A stretch of 64,000 nucleotides of DNA from Saprospiraceae bacterium (GTDB taxonomy: Bacteria > Bacteroidota > Bacteroidia > Chitinophagales > Saprospiraceae). The stretch is taken from contig JADJNF010000007.1 of NCBI GenBank assembly GCA_016714445.1, positions 744,001 through 808,000 on the forward strand. Reading direction: 5' to 3'. How positions within the stretch are numbered: position 1 is the stretch's first letter; each line of letters begins with the position of its first letter. The notes under the pieces were generated by a model that saw only the letters and a program-made list of their open reading frames with translations, did not search any database and was not told the DNA's origin. Below, piece after piece: positions 44,056-55,200 of this stretch. The translations under genes and the position numbers were made by a program.

Positions 44056-45483
44056 ATGTACGATGATAACATAACCCTACTGGGTGTAAAAAAAGACATA
44101 GACGAAACAAAACAAGGTGAAGTCCTTTATTTCGATCAGCCAACCGACGGACTAAAAAAATTTTATATTGAGTCATATGGCTGTGCCATGAATTTTAGTG
44201 ATTCTGAAATCGTAGCATCCATTCTGGGAGGAGCAGGATATGGCCCCACACGGGATATGGAGTCTGCAGATCTTATTTTGGTAAATACCTGTTCTATACG
44301 TGAAAAAGCGGAAGAGAATATACGTCAGCGACTATCTATTTTCAATAAACTGAAGCGTCAGAAACCTGAAGTCCTGATAGGTGTCCTTGGCTGTATGGCG
44401 GAAAGACTAAAGGCAAAACTTCTTGAACAGGAAAAACTGGTAGATATAGTAGTAGGTCCTGATGCATACAGAGATCTCCCAAATTTATTGGCTAAAGCTG
44501 ATGAAGGTGACAAAGGAATCAATGTACTTTTGTCCAGAGAAGAAACTTATGCTGACATTTCACCTTTAAGGCTGGATAGCAATGGAGTCATAGCATACAT
44601 ATCTATCATGAGAGGATGTGACAACATGTGTTCTTTTTGTGTAGTGCCTTATACGCGTGGGCGGGAAAGAAGCAGGGATGCCTATTCTATCGTCGCAGAA
44701 GCTAAAGATCTTTTTGACAGAGGATTCAGAGAAGTAACTTTGCTGGGGCAGAATGTAGATTCGTACAAATGGTCAAGTCCTGATGATACAGAACATGTAA
44801 ATTTTGCTCAATTGCTTGAAAGAGTAGCCTTGGTACATCCTGACCTTAGGATACGTTTTTCCACATCTCATCCCAAAGATATCACCAATGATGTATTGCA
44901 TACCATTGCCAAGTATGAAAATATCTGCGATTATATACATCTTCCTGTTCAATCGGGCAATAGTCGAATACTTTCGCTGATGAACCGCACTTATGACCGT
45001 GAATGGTATATGGAAAGAGTAAAAGCCATTAACGAAATTATACCTGATTGTGCCATTTCTGCTGATATAATTACTGGTTTTTGCACAGAAACTGAAGAAG
45101 AACACCAGGATACCCTTAGTATTATAAAATGGTCTAGGTTTAGTATGTCTTACATGTTTTACTACTCTGAGCGACCTGGTACTCCCGCTGCCAAAAAATT
45201 ACAGGATGATGTGCCTGAAGAAATAAAAAAGAGAAGATTGCAGGAAGTAGTGGATTGTCAAAGGCTGGTATCGTTGGAACACAATCTTGCTGATGTGGGC
45301 AAGGTGTTTAAGGTATTGGTAGAGGGTGATTCAAAAAAATCAGATCAGGACTTCAAAGGCAGAAACAGCCAGAATAAAATGATAAATTTCCCTAAAGTAG
45401 ATGGCGTTAAACCGGGAGATTATGTCATGGTAGAAGTGACAGTAGCCAATGCAGGAACATTAAAAGGAAAAGTGGTAAATTAA
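44056..45483 (+). CDS. miaB: tRNA-2-methylthio-N6-dimethylallyladenosine synthase
   Basis: 475-residue radical-SAM methylthiotransferase modifying A37 of tRNAs that read UNN codons. Three N-terminal cluster cysteines are in YGCAMN, VNTCSIRE and GCMAERLK; the radical-SAM cluster is RGCDNMCSFCVVPYTRGRE (CxxxCxxC) near residue 197; a TRAM domain occupies about 405-475. Normal length. Followed by a short terminator and the sigma-54 activator gene. Confidence 0.95.
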   Translation: MYDDNITLLGVKKDIDETKQGEVLYFDQPTDGLKKFYIESYGCAMNFSDSEIVASILGGAGYGPTRDMESADLILVNTCSIREKAEENIRQRLSIFNKLKRQKPEVLIGVLGCMAERLKAKLLEQEKLVDIVVGPDAYRDLPNLLAKADEGDKGINVLLSREETYADISPLRLDSNGVIAYISIMRGCDNMCSFCVVPYTRGRERSRDAYSIVAEAKDLFDRGFREVTLLGQNVDSYKWSSPDDTEHVNFAQLLERVALVHPDLRIRFSTSHPKDITNDVLHTIAKYENICDYIHLPVQSGNSRILSLMNRTYDREWYMERVKAINEIIPDCAISADIITGFCTETEEEHQDTLSIIKWSRFSMSYMFYYSERPGTPAAKKLQDDVPEEIKKRRLQEVVDCQRLVSLEHNLADVGKVFKVLVEGDSKKSDQDFKGRNSQNKMINFPKVDGVKPGDYVMVEVTVANAGTLKGKVVN

Positions 45484-45484
45484 T

Positions 45485-45509
45485 CAATTGGCTATACAAT
45501 TGGTTTTTT
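45485..45509 (+). terminator. Probable terminator after miaB
   Basis: CAATTG pairs with CAATTG across a 6-nt loop, followed by GTTTTTT. Short stem, so moderate confidence. Confidence 0.5.
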
Positions 45510-45537
45510 AACATTATAAAATAAATATTACAAATCC

Positions 45538-46809
45538 ATGAATATACAGGGAGTCAAACAAAGATTTGGTATCATAGGAAGATCTCCTTTGTTGGAGCGG
45601 GCCTTGAATACGGCCATTCGGGTCTCCACCACAGACCTCTCTGTACTCATACAAGGCGAAAGTGGAGTAGGTAAAGAGATATTCAGCCGTATTATCCACG
45701 AACTCAGCATCAGAAAACACAATAATTTTATAGCGATCAATTGCGGAGCTATACCTGCAGGAACGATAAATTCTGAACTGTTCGGACATGAAAAGGGCTC
45801 ATTTACCGGGGCAGTAACAGAACGAAAAGGCTATTTTGAAACCGTCAATGGAGGTACTATTTTTCTGGATGAAATCGGGGAAATGCCTTTGGATACACAA
45901 GCTTATCTGCTCAGGATATTGGAAAGCGGTGAATTTTTAAGGGTTGGGTCATCAAAAGTGCTCAATACGGATGTCAGGGTGATCGCTGCTACCAATGTAA
46001 ATCTGGAGGAAAAAATTCATTCCGGAAAATTCAGAGAAGATTTATATTACAGACTCAATACGGTACCGATTAAAGTACCTTCTCTGCACGAAAGAAGAGA
46101 AGATATCTATATGCTTTTCAGGAAGTTTTCGGGTGATTTTGCTGAAAAATACAGATCAGACTCTATTATGCTTACCGCCGAGGCGCGATTAATGATCGAA
46201 AATTATCGGTGGCCGGGTAATATCAGGGAGCTAAAAAATATGGTAGAACAGCTTAGTGTGCTTTCTGAAGTAAAAGAAATTGATGTTGAACAGTTGGTCG
46301 ATCTCGTTCCACACATCAAAAGCAGACTTCTCCCAAGTACAGGATATGAAGGAGCTGCCACTGAAACTGCCTATCAGGAGAGAGAAATATTATTTAAGTT
46401 TCTGCTGGAGATGAAAAGTGACCTTAGTGATGTAAAGTCACTGATATATGAGTTGGTGAGAACCAATGACCTGACCTTACCTGATATTACTGCGCTTAAA
46501 AATATGCAAGGATACAGTACTGAAGCGATATTCAAAAAATCATATGATCATACGACATCTGATATACAAAGAGATGATTATCCGTCGTATGACAGCAAAA
46601 GACCTATTATACTCCAAAACAAAACGCAAGGAGGATATCAGGACACCGAAGATGTAGAAGAAATTTTATCTATTGAAGAGATGGAAAAAGACATGATAAA
46701 AAAATCTCTTAAAAAATTCAATAACCGACGAAAAGATGCTGCTGATGAGCTTGGTATCTCAGAAAGAACGCTGTATAGAAAAATTAAGGAGTATAATATT
46801 CCGGATTGA
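45538..46809 (+). CDS. Sigma-54-dependent transcriptional activator (no receiver domain)
   Basis: 423-residue AAA+ activator. The protein begins directly with the AAA+ domain: Walker A GESGVGKE at 40-47, the sigma-54-contact loop GSFTGA at 87-92, Walker B TIFLDEIGEMP, and the R-finger region (REDLYYRLNTVPI, WPGNIRELKNMVEQL). The C-terminus is a Fis-type helix-turn-helix (RKDAADELGISERTLYRKIKEY). A linker of about 110 residues between AAA+ and HTH has no known motif. With no N-terminal sensor it may be controlled by another protein or be constitutively active. Target promoters not identified. Confidence 0.92.
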   Translation: MNIQGVKQRFGIIGRSPLLERALNTAIRVSTTDLSVLIQGESGVGKEIFSRIIHELSIRKHNNFIAINCGAIPAGTINSELFGHEKGSFTGAVTERKGYFETVNGGTIFLDEIGEMPLDTQAYLLRILESGEFLRVGSSKVLNTDVRVIAATNVNLEEKIHSGKFREDLYYRLNTVPIKVPSLHERREDIYMLFRKFSGDFAEKYRSDSIMLTAEARLMIENYRWPGNIRELKNMVEQLSVLSEVKEIDVEQLVDLVPHIKSRLLPSTGYEGAATETAYQEREILFKFLLEMKSDLSDVKSLIYELVRTNDLTLPDITALKNMQGYSTEAIFKKSYDHTTSDIQRDDYPSYDSKRPIILQNKTQGGYQDTEDVEEILSIEEMEKDMIKKSLKKFNNRRKDAADELGISERTLYRKIKEYNIPD

Positions 46810-46973
46810 TATTTTAAATTAAGTATCAAAAAAAACCCATTGAATATACAGGCTTATAAATTTTCGGGTTATACCATTTAGTGGGATTCAAAAGTCCTTC
46901 CATTTTAAGGGAAGGATATAGGAAGGGTAAATTTAAATGAACAATGAATATATCGTTTTAAAAATTTATAAAA

Positions 46974-47780
46974 TTGACAGAATACGCATTTATAAACGGA
47001 GAGGTAATGCCTGTGGCAGATGCAAAGCTTAACATCAATGATCTGGCTTTGTTGAGAGGATATGGCGTTTTTGATTTTTTCAGGGTGATTGATGGCAAGC
47101 CCATTTTTCTGGAAGATTATCTGGATAGATTTGAGAATTCTATGAAGGGATTGGGTTTGACTACGGACTTTACCAGACAATATCTGACTGATCATATTTA
47201 CGAACTGATACGCCTTAACCGTCATCCGCTTTTGGGTATAAAAATGGTGTGTACCGGTGGTTATGCTTTTGATGGATATACGCCAACGTCATCCAACCTG
47301 TTTATGTTGGCCCGTCCGTTTACATTTCATCCGTATGAACACGGACTTAAGCTTATGACTGTAAATCATCAGCGTGAATTATTTCAGGTAAAAAGCATCA
47401 ATTATCTGACACCTGTTTATCTTTTGCCAAAAATGAAAGCCATTGGAGCAGATGATGTGCTATACTTTATAGATGGTTATATCACAGAGTCTTCACGTTC
47501 CAATATATTTATCATAAAAAACGGCATATTGGTTACTCCTGATTATGGTATGCTTAATGGTATCACAAGAAAACGGATATTGGAATTTGCCCAAGAAATT
47601 ATGCCTGTTGAAGTGCGACAGGTAACAGTGGAAGAAACATGTACAGCTGACGAAGTCTTTTTGTCTGCAAGTACCAAAAGAATTTCTCCGGTAATTGGTA
47701 TTGATGAAACCACATTTCAGAGCGGATCTTATACCAGACTTTTGTTTGATAGACTAATAGAGGAAGAAGGTAAAATCTGA
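46974..47780 (+). CDS. Class IV aminotransferase (IlvE/D-amino-acid aminotransferase/PabC group)
   Basis: 268-residue PLP enzyme of fold type IV. Starts with TTG (MTEYAFINGE); an in-frame TAA lies just upstream. Typical motifs: AFINGEVMPVADAKLNINDLALLRGYGVFD, the PLP lysine in VKSINYLTPVYLLPKMKA (near 144), and FIDGYITESSRSNIFII, GILVTPDYGMLNGITRKR for phosphate binding. Could be a branched-chain aminotransferase, D-amino-acid transaminase or aminodeoxychorismate lyase; length suits the last two. The exact substrate is not resolved. Convergent with the DUF5916 gene. Confidence 0.85.
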   Translation: MTEYAFINGEVMPVADAKLNINDLALLRGYGVFDFFRVIDGKPIFLEDYLDRFENSMKGLGLTTDFTRQYLTDHIYELIRLNRHPLLGIKMVCTGGYAFDGYTPTSSNLFMLARPFTFHPYEHGLKLMTVNHQRELFQVKSINYLTPVYLLPKMKAIGADDVLYFIDGYITESSRSNIFIIKNGILVTPDYGMLNGITRKRILEFAQEIMPVEVRQVTVEETCTADEVFLSASTKRISPVIGIDETTFQSGSYTRLLFDRLIEEEGKI

Positions 47781-47786
47781 GTATTC

Positions 47787-50285
47787 TCAAACATCTTTCC
47801 TGGGAAAAAGATACAAATAATCCAGAAAATACAAAAATCGAATTGAAAAATTATTCGTTTGTACAGAATCAAATAATCCACCCAGATTGGCCAGATAATC
47901 ACGTTCATATTGTTTGTCGGAGTTGAATATCTGATTTTTCCACACAAAGATAACATCACTTCCAGGAGCAAAACGCCAGTTATATTGCAAATCAATATTA
48001 AAAATGTTTACGTTTCGGTCAAAAATGGGTTCATCTTTTGCATTGAGCCCTTTATATGGTGTAACCGCCACATAACCTTCATCATCCAACCTGCCGAATT
48101 CCTGATACCTGACTTTATCCCAATAATGTCTGACTCTGAGATTAATTCCCATGATAGCATTAAATATAAAACGACCCGTAATAGAGTTTTCGATGATAAG
48201 TCTGTTTCTGTTTCCAAAAAGTATATCATTTTCACCCAGTCCTGAAATAGGGCTATCTGCCAGATTTTTATTGACATACCCAGGTTCGAAGTTAATAATA
48301 GACAATGTAGTACTGGTAAAAATAGAAAGTTGATCACTGAAACGGAATCGTGGTGCCAACACTATATTGGTATTATTGCGGTGATCCGCGTCAAAATACC
48401 GATAAGAAAGTCTGATATCATAAGCAAAAGGTTTTCTATAGTCCGATGATACAAAACCTCCTGCTGTATAATTGGTAGGCCAGGTCATAAATCTGCTGAA
48501 ATCACCGGTTCTAGGCTCAAAATAATCAAAGGTTCTCACAGGTTCAAGCCTTGAATTGAATCCTACAGCAAATCTGCTTTTATATAGGATAAAACTTTCC
48601 AATTCTATATTAAAATCAGTAAAAACATCAGGCTTGTATAATCTGGAGTACACAGAACTGGCACTGAATCTTACCTGCTGCAATTTTTCATTTTTTGGCT
48701 TGTATTGTGTATGTCCTCCTTCGATATAATAGTACTGTTCGTTAGGACTTAATAAAAAACCCATGTCATTGGGGTCATATTTATCAGATTCTACACCATG
48801 ACCTGCTTCATAAGTCCAGTTCCCACTTATTTTACCCAAGGCAAAATTGTAAGTGTGACCTCGCTCTGTAGTTTCATTATAAAGTTTTTGGGAAAGGACG
48901 CCGGATCCACCTATAAAATATTTCTGATCTTTGGTTTTGATATTGAAGAAACCGCCGGTAACATTGGCATCATAATCTGCTCCCAATCTGTATACGTTGG
49001 TATTCATAAGAGAAACGAATGAATTATTTCTGAGATTCTGATCAACGACCAGTGCGTTATAATTTGTTAAGGGGTTTGTTTTTATGCTTCTTTCGGAACC
49101 ATCTTCAGCTCTCACAACAGCGTTTTCTTCACCTACAAAGGCATTAAAAAATCCTATTCCTGTACCTGACGATGTTCGTCCTGAAATTTTTGTAGCGTTA
49201 AACAATTGGCTTATTTCAGGATTTTCAATAATGGATTCGCCACTTTTTAACTGACTGGCCACATAGGAGAAGTTCAATGGTCTTCCACCGATTCGTCTGG
49301 AGTAAAAAATATTTCCACGATTAAAAAGTTCCGTACCCTCTGTAAAAAACTGTCTGTTATCTTCAAAAAATACCTCAAAGGGAGTCAGATTCAGCACCTG
49401 TCTATCGGATATCACCTGACCAAAATCCGGCACTAAGGTCATATCTAGTGTAAAGGCATCATTCAGACCATATTTTAAGTCTAAACCTGCACTATAGGCA
49501 TTTCCTGTCGTTAATTTATTGTCTGTATTTCCGGGATCATACGTAGTATTCAGATAGCCGGATACGTAAGGGGTCAATGATAAGCGGACCGGAGATTTGA
49601 TATTTTCAATATTTGTCACTTTACCGGATTGTTGTACCCAGCCCGCAATGGTAGGATCTATAGGTGCCCAATATGATGTCTCCCGATATCTTCTGACTTC
49701 CCTTCCAAACTGAATATGCCAGTCCTGAAGTGAACCTGAAGGAAACCTGAGCGAAGAGTATGGAATTTTTATTTCTACATACCAGCCATCTTCTCCCTGA
49801 CTCACAGCACTCTCCCAAATCGCATTCCAGTTGACATCATCATTATTATTTGTCACTACGGCTTCATACTGGACACCCGAAGCAGTCACCAGAAATAAAA
49901 ATCCGTTCAAACCACTTTTATAAGTGTCAAAAAATACACTAAAATTATCCGCATTACCTGTCTGATCCCTAAGCGATAATTCTTTCAAAATTTTATCCGG
50001 TTCGGGGTCGTTCATTTTAGCTCCTATGTACACTGCATTATTATCGTACAAAAAATAAGCATCTGTGTCAAATGTAGCAGGCAGTCCAGGAGTTGGTTCA
50101 GTCTGAACGAATCCCGATGCTTTTTCAGCATTTTTCCATACATCTTCAGACAGTAGACCATCGATTTTTATTTCTTCGGTGATTCTGAAAGCTTTGATGT
50201 TTCGATCCGGATTTACATTTGCAATAATTTTTGATGTAAACAGGAATCCGGTAATAATAAATATTGGTATAAAGAGTGTCTTCAA
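47787..50285 (-). CDS. DUF5916 protein with N-terminal CBM9-like domain
   Basis: 832-residue secreted protein. Signal peptide 1-23. Residues about 30-210 form a carbohydrate-binding-family-9-like domain (IKIDGLLSEDVWKNAEKASGF, DNNAVYIGAKMNDPEP, GWYVEIKIPYSSLRF). The remainder (DUF5916) has many amphipathic strands and YSRRIGGRP, as in a large outer-membrane barrel. Common in Bacteroidota; function unknown, presumed outer-membrane. Its own promoter element is at 50309. Confidence 0.88.
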   Translation of the reverse strand: MKTLFIPIFIITGFLFTSKIIANVNPDRNIKAFRITEEIKIDGLLSEDVWKNAEKASGFVQTEPTPGLPATFDTDAYFLYDNNAVYIGAKMNDPEPDKILKELSLRDQTGNADNFSVFFDTYKSGLNGFLFLVTASGVQYEAVVTNNNDDVNWNAIWESAVSQGEDGWYVEIKIPYSSLRFPSGSLQDWHIQFGREVRRYRETSYWAPIDPTIAGWVQQSGKVTNIENIKSPVRLSLTPYVSGYLNTTYDPGNTDNKLTTGNAYSAGLDLKYGLNDAFTLDMTLVPDFGQVISDRQVLNLTPFEVFFEDNRQFFTEGTELFNRGNIFYSRRIGGRPLNFSYVASQLKSGESIIENPEISQLFNATKISGRTSSGTGIGFFNAFVGEENAVVRAEDGSERSIKTNPLTNYNALVVDQNLRNNSFVSLMNTNVYRLGADYDANVTGGFFNIKTKDQKYFIGGSGVLSQKLYNETTERGHTYNFALGKISGNWTYEAGHGVESDKYDPNDMGFLLSPNEQYYYIEGGHTQYKPKNEKLQQVRFSASSVYSRLYKPDVFTDFNIELESFILYKSRFAVGFNSRLEPVRTFDYFEPRTGDFSRFMTWPTNYTAGGFVSSDYRKPFAYDIRLSYRYFDADHRNNTNIVLAPRFRFSDQLSIFTSTTLSIINFEPGYVNKNLADSPISGLGENDILFGNRNRLIIENSITGRFIFNAIMGINLRVRHYWDKVRYQEFGRLDDEGYVAVTPYKGLNAKDEPIFDRNVNIFNIDLQYNWRFAPGSDVIFVWKNQIFNSDKQYERDYLANLGGLFDSVQTNNFSIRFLYFLDYLYLFPRKDV

Positions 50286-50308
50286 TGGTAGGTATGATTT
50301 GCGGAAGG

Positions 50309-50316
50309 CAAAGATA
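50309..50316 (-). promoter_or_regulatory. TAnnTTTG -7 element for the DUF5916 gene
   Basis: TATCTTTG on the minus strand, 23 bases before the ATG at 50285. Confidence 0.6.
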
Positions 50317-50432
50317 AGCGATACAAAACTTTATTTAGGTTTTAGAATCAAACATTTAACTTTTCATTATTTGTAAAATGCAACTTCACAAAATCTCTCA
50401 TTAAGAATTTTAAATAATACGGGCATGTATCG

Positions 50433-50440
50433 TACCTTTG
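50433..50440 (+). promoter_or_regulatory. TAnnTTTG -7 element for aspS
   Basis: TACCTTTG, 32 bases before the ATG at 50473, inside the longer open frame that starts at 50425; it supports the shorter AspRS. Confidence 0.6.
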
Positions 50441-50472
50441 TGCTCACTTTAAAAAACACAAATCGTTTTAAT

Positions 50473-52242
50473 ATGTACAGAAGTCATAATTGCGGAGAAC
50501 TAAGAGTATCTGATATAGGAAATAAAGTAACCATTGCCGGCTGGATCCAAAAAGGCAGAGATTTGGGAGGATTGACTTTTGCAGATGTCAGAGACAGATA
50601 TGGTGTGACACAACTGGTGTTTAACATGGATGAAAACGCAGAACTATGTACCCAAGCACGTAAACTTGGTCGTGAATTTGTCATTCAGGCAACAGGTATT
50701 GTTCGGGAGCGGTCCAGTAAAAACGCCAACAGAGCAACAGGTGACATAGAAATAGAGGTAACAGAACTCAATATTCTCAATGAATCAAAAGTGCCGCCTT
50801 TTACCATCGAAGATGAAACGGATGGTGGAGATGATCTCAGAATGAAGTACAGATACCTGGACATAAGACGTGCACCCGTACAAAACAACATTATCTTCAG
50901 ATCAAAACTGGCGATCGAAACCAGAAAATATCTGGACTCACAGGGGTTTATTGAAGTAGAGACACCTTTTTTAATCAAAAGTACTCCTGAAGGTGCCAGG
51001 GATTTTGTTGTACCAAGCAGACTTAATCAAGGACAGTTTTATGCATTGCCGCAATCTCCGCAGACTTTTAAACAAATTCTGATGGTGGCGGGTATTGATA
51101 AATATTTTCAGATTGTAAAATGTTTTCGCGATGAGGATTTAAGAGCGGACAGACAGCCAGAGTTTACTCAAATCGACTGTGAGATGTCTTTTGTGCATAT
51201 TGAAGATATTCTGAATACTTTTGAGGGATTGGCCAGACATCTTTTTTTGCACACGCTTGGTCTTGAACTGGGAGATTTCCCAAGAATGTCTTATGATGAT
51301 GCCATGAGAATTTATGGTTCAGATAAACCGGATCTCAGATTCGGAATGCAGTTTGTGGAAATGAATGAATTTGTCAAAGGTAAAGGCTTCAGTATATTTG
51401 ATGCCGCTGAACTGGTGGTCGGTATATGTGCAAAAGGAATAGCTGAAAAGTATTCCAACAAAGACATGAAAGACCTGACAGAATGGTTGCAAAGACCTCA
51501 AATAGGGGCCAAAGGACTTGTCTATATCAAATATCAGGAAGACGGAAGTATAAAATCTACTGTGGGTAAATTTTATACAGATGAAGAACTTAAGTTGTGG
51601 GCAGAAAAATTCGGGGCAGAAAAAGGAGATGTAATCTTTGTATTGAGTGGTGAAGCCGAAAAAACAAGAAAACAACTCAACGAACTTAGACTTGAGCTGG
51701 GCAAAAGGCTGGAACTTATAAAACCAGGTGATTTCAAACCATTGTGGGTACTTGATTTTCCACTTTTGGAGTGGGATGAAGAATCCAACCGCTTCCATGC
51801 CATGCATCATCCATTTACGTCACCAAAAAAGGCAGACATTCCACGTATGCTCAACGGTGATCATGAGACGATGAAAAGCCTGAAGGCAGATGCATATGAT
51901 TTGGTCATCAACGGGGCAGAAATAGGAGGCGGGTCTATCAGGATTCATGACAGGGCTTTGCAATCCAAAAATTTTGACCTGCTGGGATTTTCGAAAGAAG
52001 AAGCAGAAGCACAGTTTGGATTTTTGCTTGGCGCTTTTGAATACGGTGCTCCTCCGCACGGAGGTTTAGCATTTGGTTTTGACAGATTGTGTGCTGTGAT
52101 GAATGGTCAGTCTTCTATCAGAGATTTTATTGCTTTCCCAAAAAATAATCAGGGAAGGGACATGATGATAGATGCACCTTCGTCTATACATGATTCACAA
52201 TTGAAGGAGCTTTGTCTTGATATTAAGACACAGAAGATGTAG
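50473..52242 (+). CDS. aspS: Aspartate-tRNA ligase
   Basis: 589-residue class II aminoacyl-tRNA synthetase of the bacterial type. N-terminal OB anticodon-binding domain (HNCGELRVSDIGNKVTIAGW), motif 2 with FRDEDLRADRQPEFTQID near residue 225, a GAD insertion domain (about 300-420), and motif 3 GGLAFGFDRLCAVM near 535. Start at 50473 because MYRSHNCGEL is the usual N-terminus and the promoter lies inside the upstream extension. Convergent with the kinase gene, 4 bases apart. Confidence 0.96.
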   Translation: MYRSHNCGELRVSDIGNKVTIAGWIQKGRDLGGLTFADVRDRYGVTQLVFNMDENAELCTQARKLGREFVIQATGIVRERSSKNANRATGDIEIEVTELNILNESKVPPFTIEDETDGGDDLRMKYRYLDIRRAPVQNNIIFRSKLAIETRKYLDSQGFIEVETPFLIKSTPEGARDFVVPSRLNQGQFYALPQSPQTFKQILMVAGIDKYFQIVKCFRDEDLRADRQPEFTQIDCEMSFVHIEDILNTFEGLARHLFLHTLGLELGDFPRMSYDDAMRIYGSDKPDLRFGMQFVEMNEFVKGKGFSIFDAAELVVGICAKGIAEKYSNKDMKDLTEWLQRPQIGAKGLVYIKYQEDGSIKSTVGKFYTDEELKLWAEKFGAEKGDVIFVLSGEAEKTRKQLNELRLELGKRLELIKPGDFKPLWVLDFPLLEWDEESNRFHAMHHPFTSPKKADIPRMLNGDHETMKSLKADAYDLVINGAEIGGGSIRIHDRALQSKNFDLLGFSKEEAEAQFGFLLGAFEYGAPPHGGLAFGFDRLCAVMNGQSSIRDFIAFPKNNQGRDMMIDAPSSIHDSQLKELCLDIKTQKM

Positions 52243-52246
52243 CAGA

Positions 52247-55200
52247 TCAATCCAGACTTACTCTTGTCTCGTCACCGAAGTAGTCATCCAGCCTCATCAG
52301 TGGGATCGACACATAAAAATCTGTACCCTTTCCTACCTTGGTTTCAAAGTATATGCGTCCGTTAAATGATTCGATCATATTGGACGAAATAGCAAGACCA
52401 AGACCTGTTCCGGAACTTTTTGTAGTAAAATTTGGAGTAAAGACTTTGTCTTTCATATGATCAGGAATACCGGTGCCGTTGTCTGAAATACGAATGACTG
52501 CCTCATTCCCCGCACGTTTAAGTTCGATTTCTATCTTGCCTCTCTTATTGTCCGGTATGGCCTGAATTGCATTTTTGAGCAGATTGTTCAGAATCCTGAC
52601 CAGATGATTTTTATCTGCAAAAACATACAAGTCGTCGATAGGCTCAATCAAATTGATATCCATATCATCTCTTTTACGGAAAAGATCATGAATGGTTTCC
52701 ACAATTTCATTCAGAATAAGTTTTTCATTACTGGCCTGAGGCATGGTGGCAAAATTAGAAAATTCATTTGCGATCTGACTGAGATTGTCTATCTGTTCGA
52801 TCAGCGTAGATGATATTTTTGGTATCAGTTCCTGTGCTTTTTCAGGATACTCTTTGGTAGCCCGTTCCAGATATTGAATGCTCAATTTCATAGGGGTCAA
52901 AGGATTTTTTATCTCATGTGCAACTTGTTTTGCCATTTCACGCCAGGCCATGTCACGCTCAGTTTTTGCCAGAAGCCCTGCACTGCGTTCCAACTCCTGG
53001 GTAAGATTATTATAGTCGTATATCAGTGTTCCTATTTCATCATTGGACTTCCATTCCAGCAATTCATTGGTTTTACCCAACTTAAATTTTTTGAGTTTTT
53101 CTGCCAGTATGGATAATGGCTGAGTAATAGAATTGGCAATAGTGATTGCTATAGCTCCGGCTATAAGAAAAAGGAAAATATATGCATTCAGAATAGTACT
53201 CAGAAAGTCCAGAATATTTCCTGAAGAATTATAGGATTTATGATCTATTCCGATGAAAGCAAAAGGTCTTTTTTCAGTGAGATAAACCGGTACAAACTCT
53301 GTATCTGAGCGGTCAAAATCCAATGGTCCAACAAATCTGCTGTTATCATGCATCGAAGTATTCCATATAGCAAAAGGAACTCTGATGGCATTCAGTTCCC
53401 TTGACGTAGAGCCTACCAATGTACCGCTAAAATCAAACAAACCCAATTCTTTGTTGTGTACAAAAGAGAGATCTTTTAATTTACTATTGAGATACTTTAG
53501 TGCAGAGTCATCATCATCTATATTCTGAATATCGGATCTTATATTGTTGATGATACCTGAGGTCTCCTCTTTGTGTTTTGTTCTTTGGTTTGCTTCGATT
53601 AGATTTTTGAAGTAAAATCCGGTAATGGCACCGATAATAAGGAATGTAAACAGTATCAATAATATAATAGATAACTGGATTTTTGTTTTTAATGAGGATC
53701 GTGAGCCAAATTTAAGTGCAATATTTTCCGGCAAAAAATCATATCTGGTATTTATGAATGATAAACATAACAAGATAAGTCCACATAATGTAAAAATAAA
53801 TGAAAATAGGGAGATAGGCTTTATGAGCCCGGACACTTTTTTCCATGATATAATTTTATATTGATCTGAAGGTATAGACACCACAAATGAATAGTCATTT
53901 TTGATAGATGTTTCATTTATTGAGCGAAGGATAGAAAGGTCAGGAACAGCCTGAATTCCTTCAGATTTTTCAATGAGTTTTTCCCTGTTAAAAACTGCAA
54001 ATCCAAAATTGGGTGGATTATTTTTAATTCTATTTGAGACGACGGAATTGTTTTGTAGCGTAATATACAGATACCAGGATGCATTACCGGCATCAGCTCT
54101 GGCTATTTCAAATCTGGTAATATATTTGTCTTCAAAAGGATTGTGTACAATGTTTCGCCCTATTTTACGAGCGTTAATGTATGATTGATTTAGTTTGTAA
54201 TAGTCAGCAAAATGATTATTAAACAATGTACTTCCTGTATTTTTATCAAAAAGTTCTATTGAATATTTTTGATCTTTCTGTGCATTCTTAAAAATAAATT
54301 GATACAAATCATTCATATCCAGTCTTGCTGGAAGGTCAAGTGAAGCAATTCTGGTGAATACGTCTCCAGCTGCCAAACTATCACTTAGGTTTTGCATAGC
54401 TTTTACTATGGATTCATCCGGTTCAGAAAAATATTGTTGAATAAATTCTGTTCTTGCTGCAATGTCTTTTTTTAATCCAAAATAAAATAAACTGACCGCA
54501 AGATATCCTGAAAACATGATCAACCACCATATCAGATAAGTAATTTTTTTTTCTCGGATTTCACTGTATGCATCAAGAATAAGTGAATATGAAATGATAA
54601 ATATTGAAAATATCCAAACCGGTACATTCAACCAACCCACTGCCCGCAAAACCACATATGCCGATACCCACCCAGCTAGAAGCAATCCATACTTTCTCCA
54701 TCCCTGCAAAGTTGACTTATGCATTATTTCATACAGCATTTGTGTACTTTGAAATATCAGAATCATAAGCATGCTAAAACAAATGATCAGCAAAAAACTT
54801 ATCCCATCAAACTCAAGCAGTGCCTCTATCTCCAGATTGACGTCGGGTGAGATGACCATTATTTCTAATAGATGTGCACTTGAACCAAAAATAAAAAAAG
54901 TATAAAAACCTGTTCCCAAGGCAAGTAAATTGCTATTGATGACCGTTTTTACACCTAAGGACTTATATAAATTGACCAGGTAAATGATGATGCCAAAAAG
55001 CCAGAGATTGATCAGCAATCCACATATATTCTCAATTACAAACGAATCATTATTCAGAATTTTCATACCCAAAAACCCATCAAACAATGCTTTGAAGAAG
55101 GGTGAAAAGTGCAATATTCCAAACAAAAGCAATGTAACCAATAATAGTGTTATCTCTTTATTCACCTTTTTTCCTGATATAAGATTTTGTTTTATCTTTT

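Noticed and set aside
46880..46925. TCCTTCC/GGAAGGA hairpin as a terminator
   Set aside because: No T run follows and it lies 80 bases after the sigma-54 activator; left unassigned.
50425..50472. N-terminal extension of AspRS
   Set aside because: Contains the promoter element and does not fit the family N-terminus.
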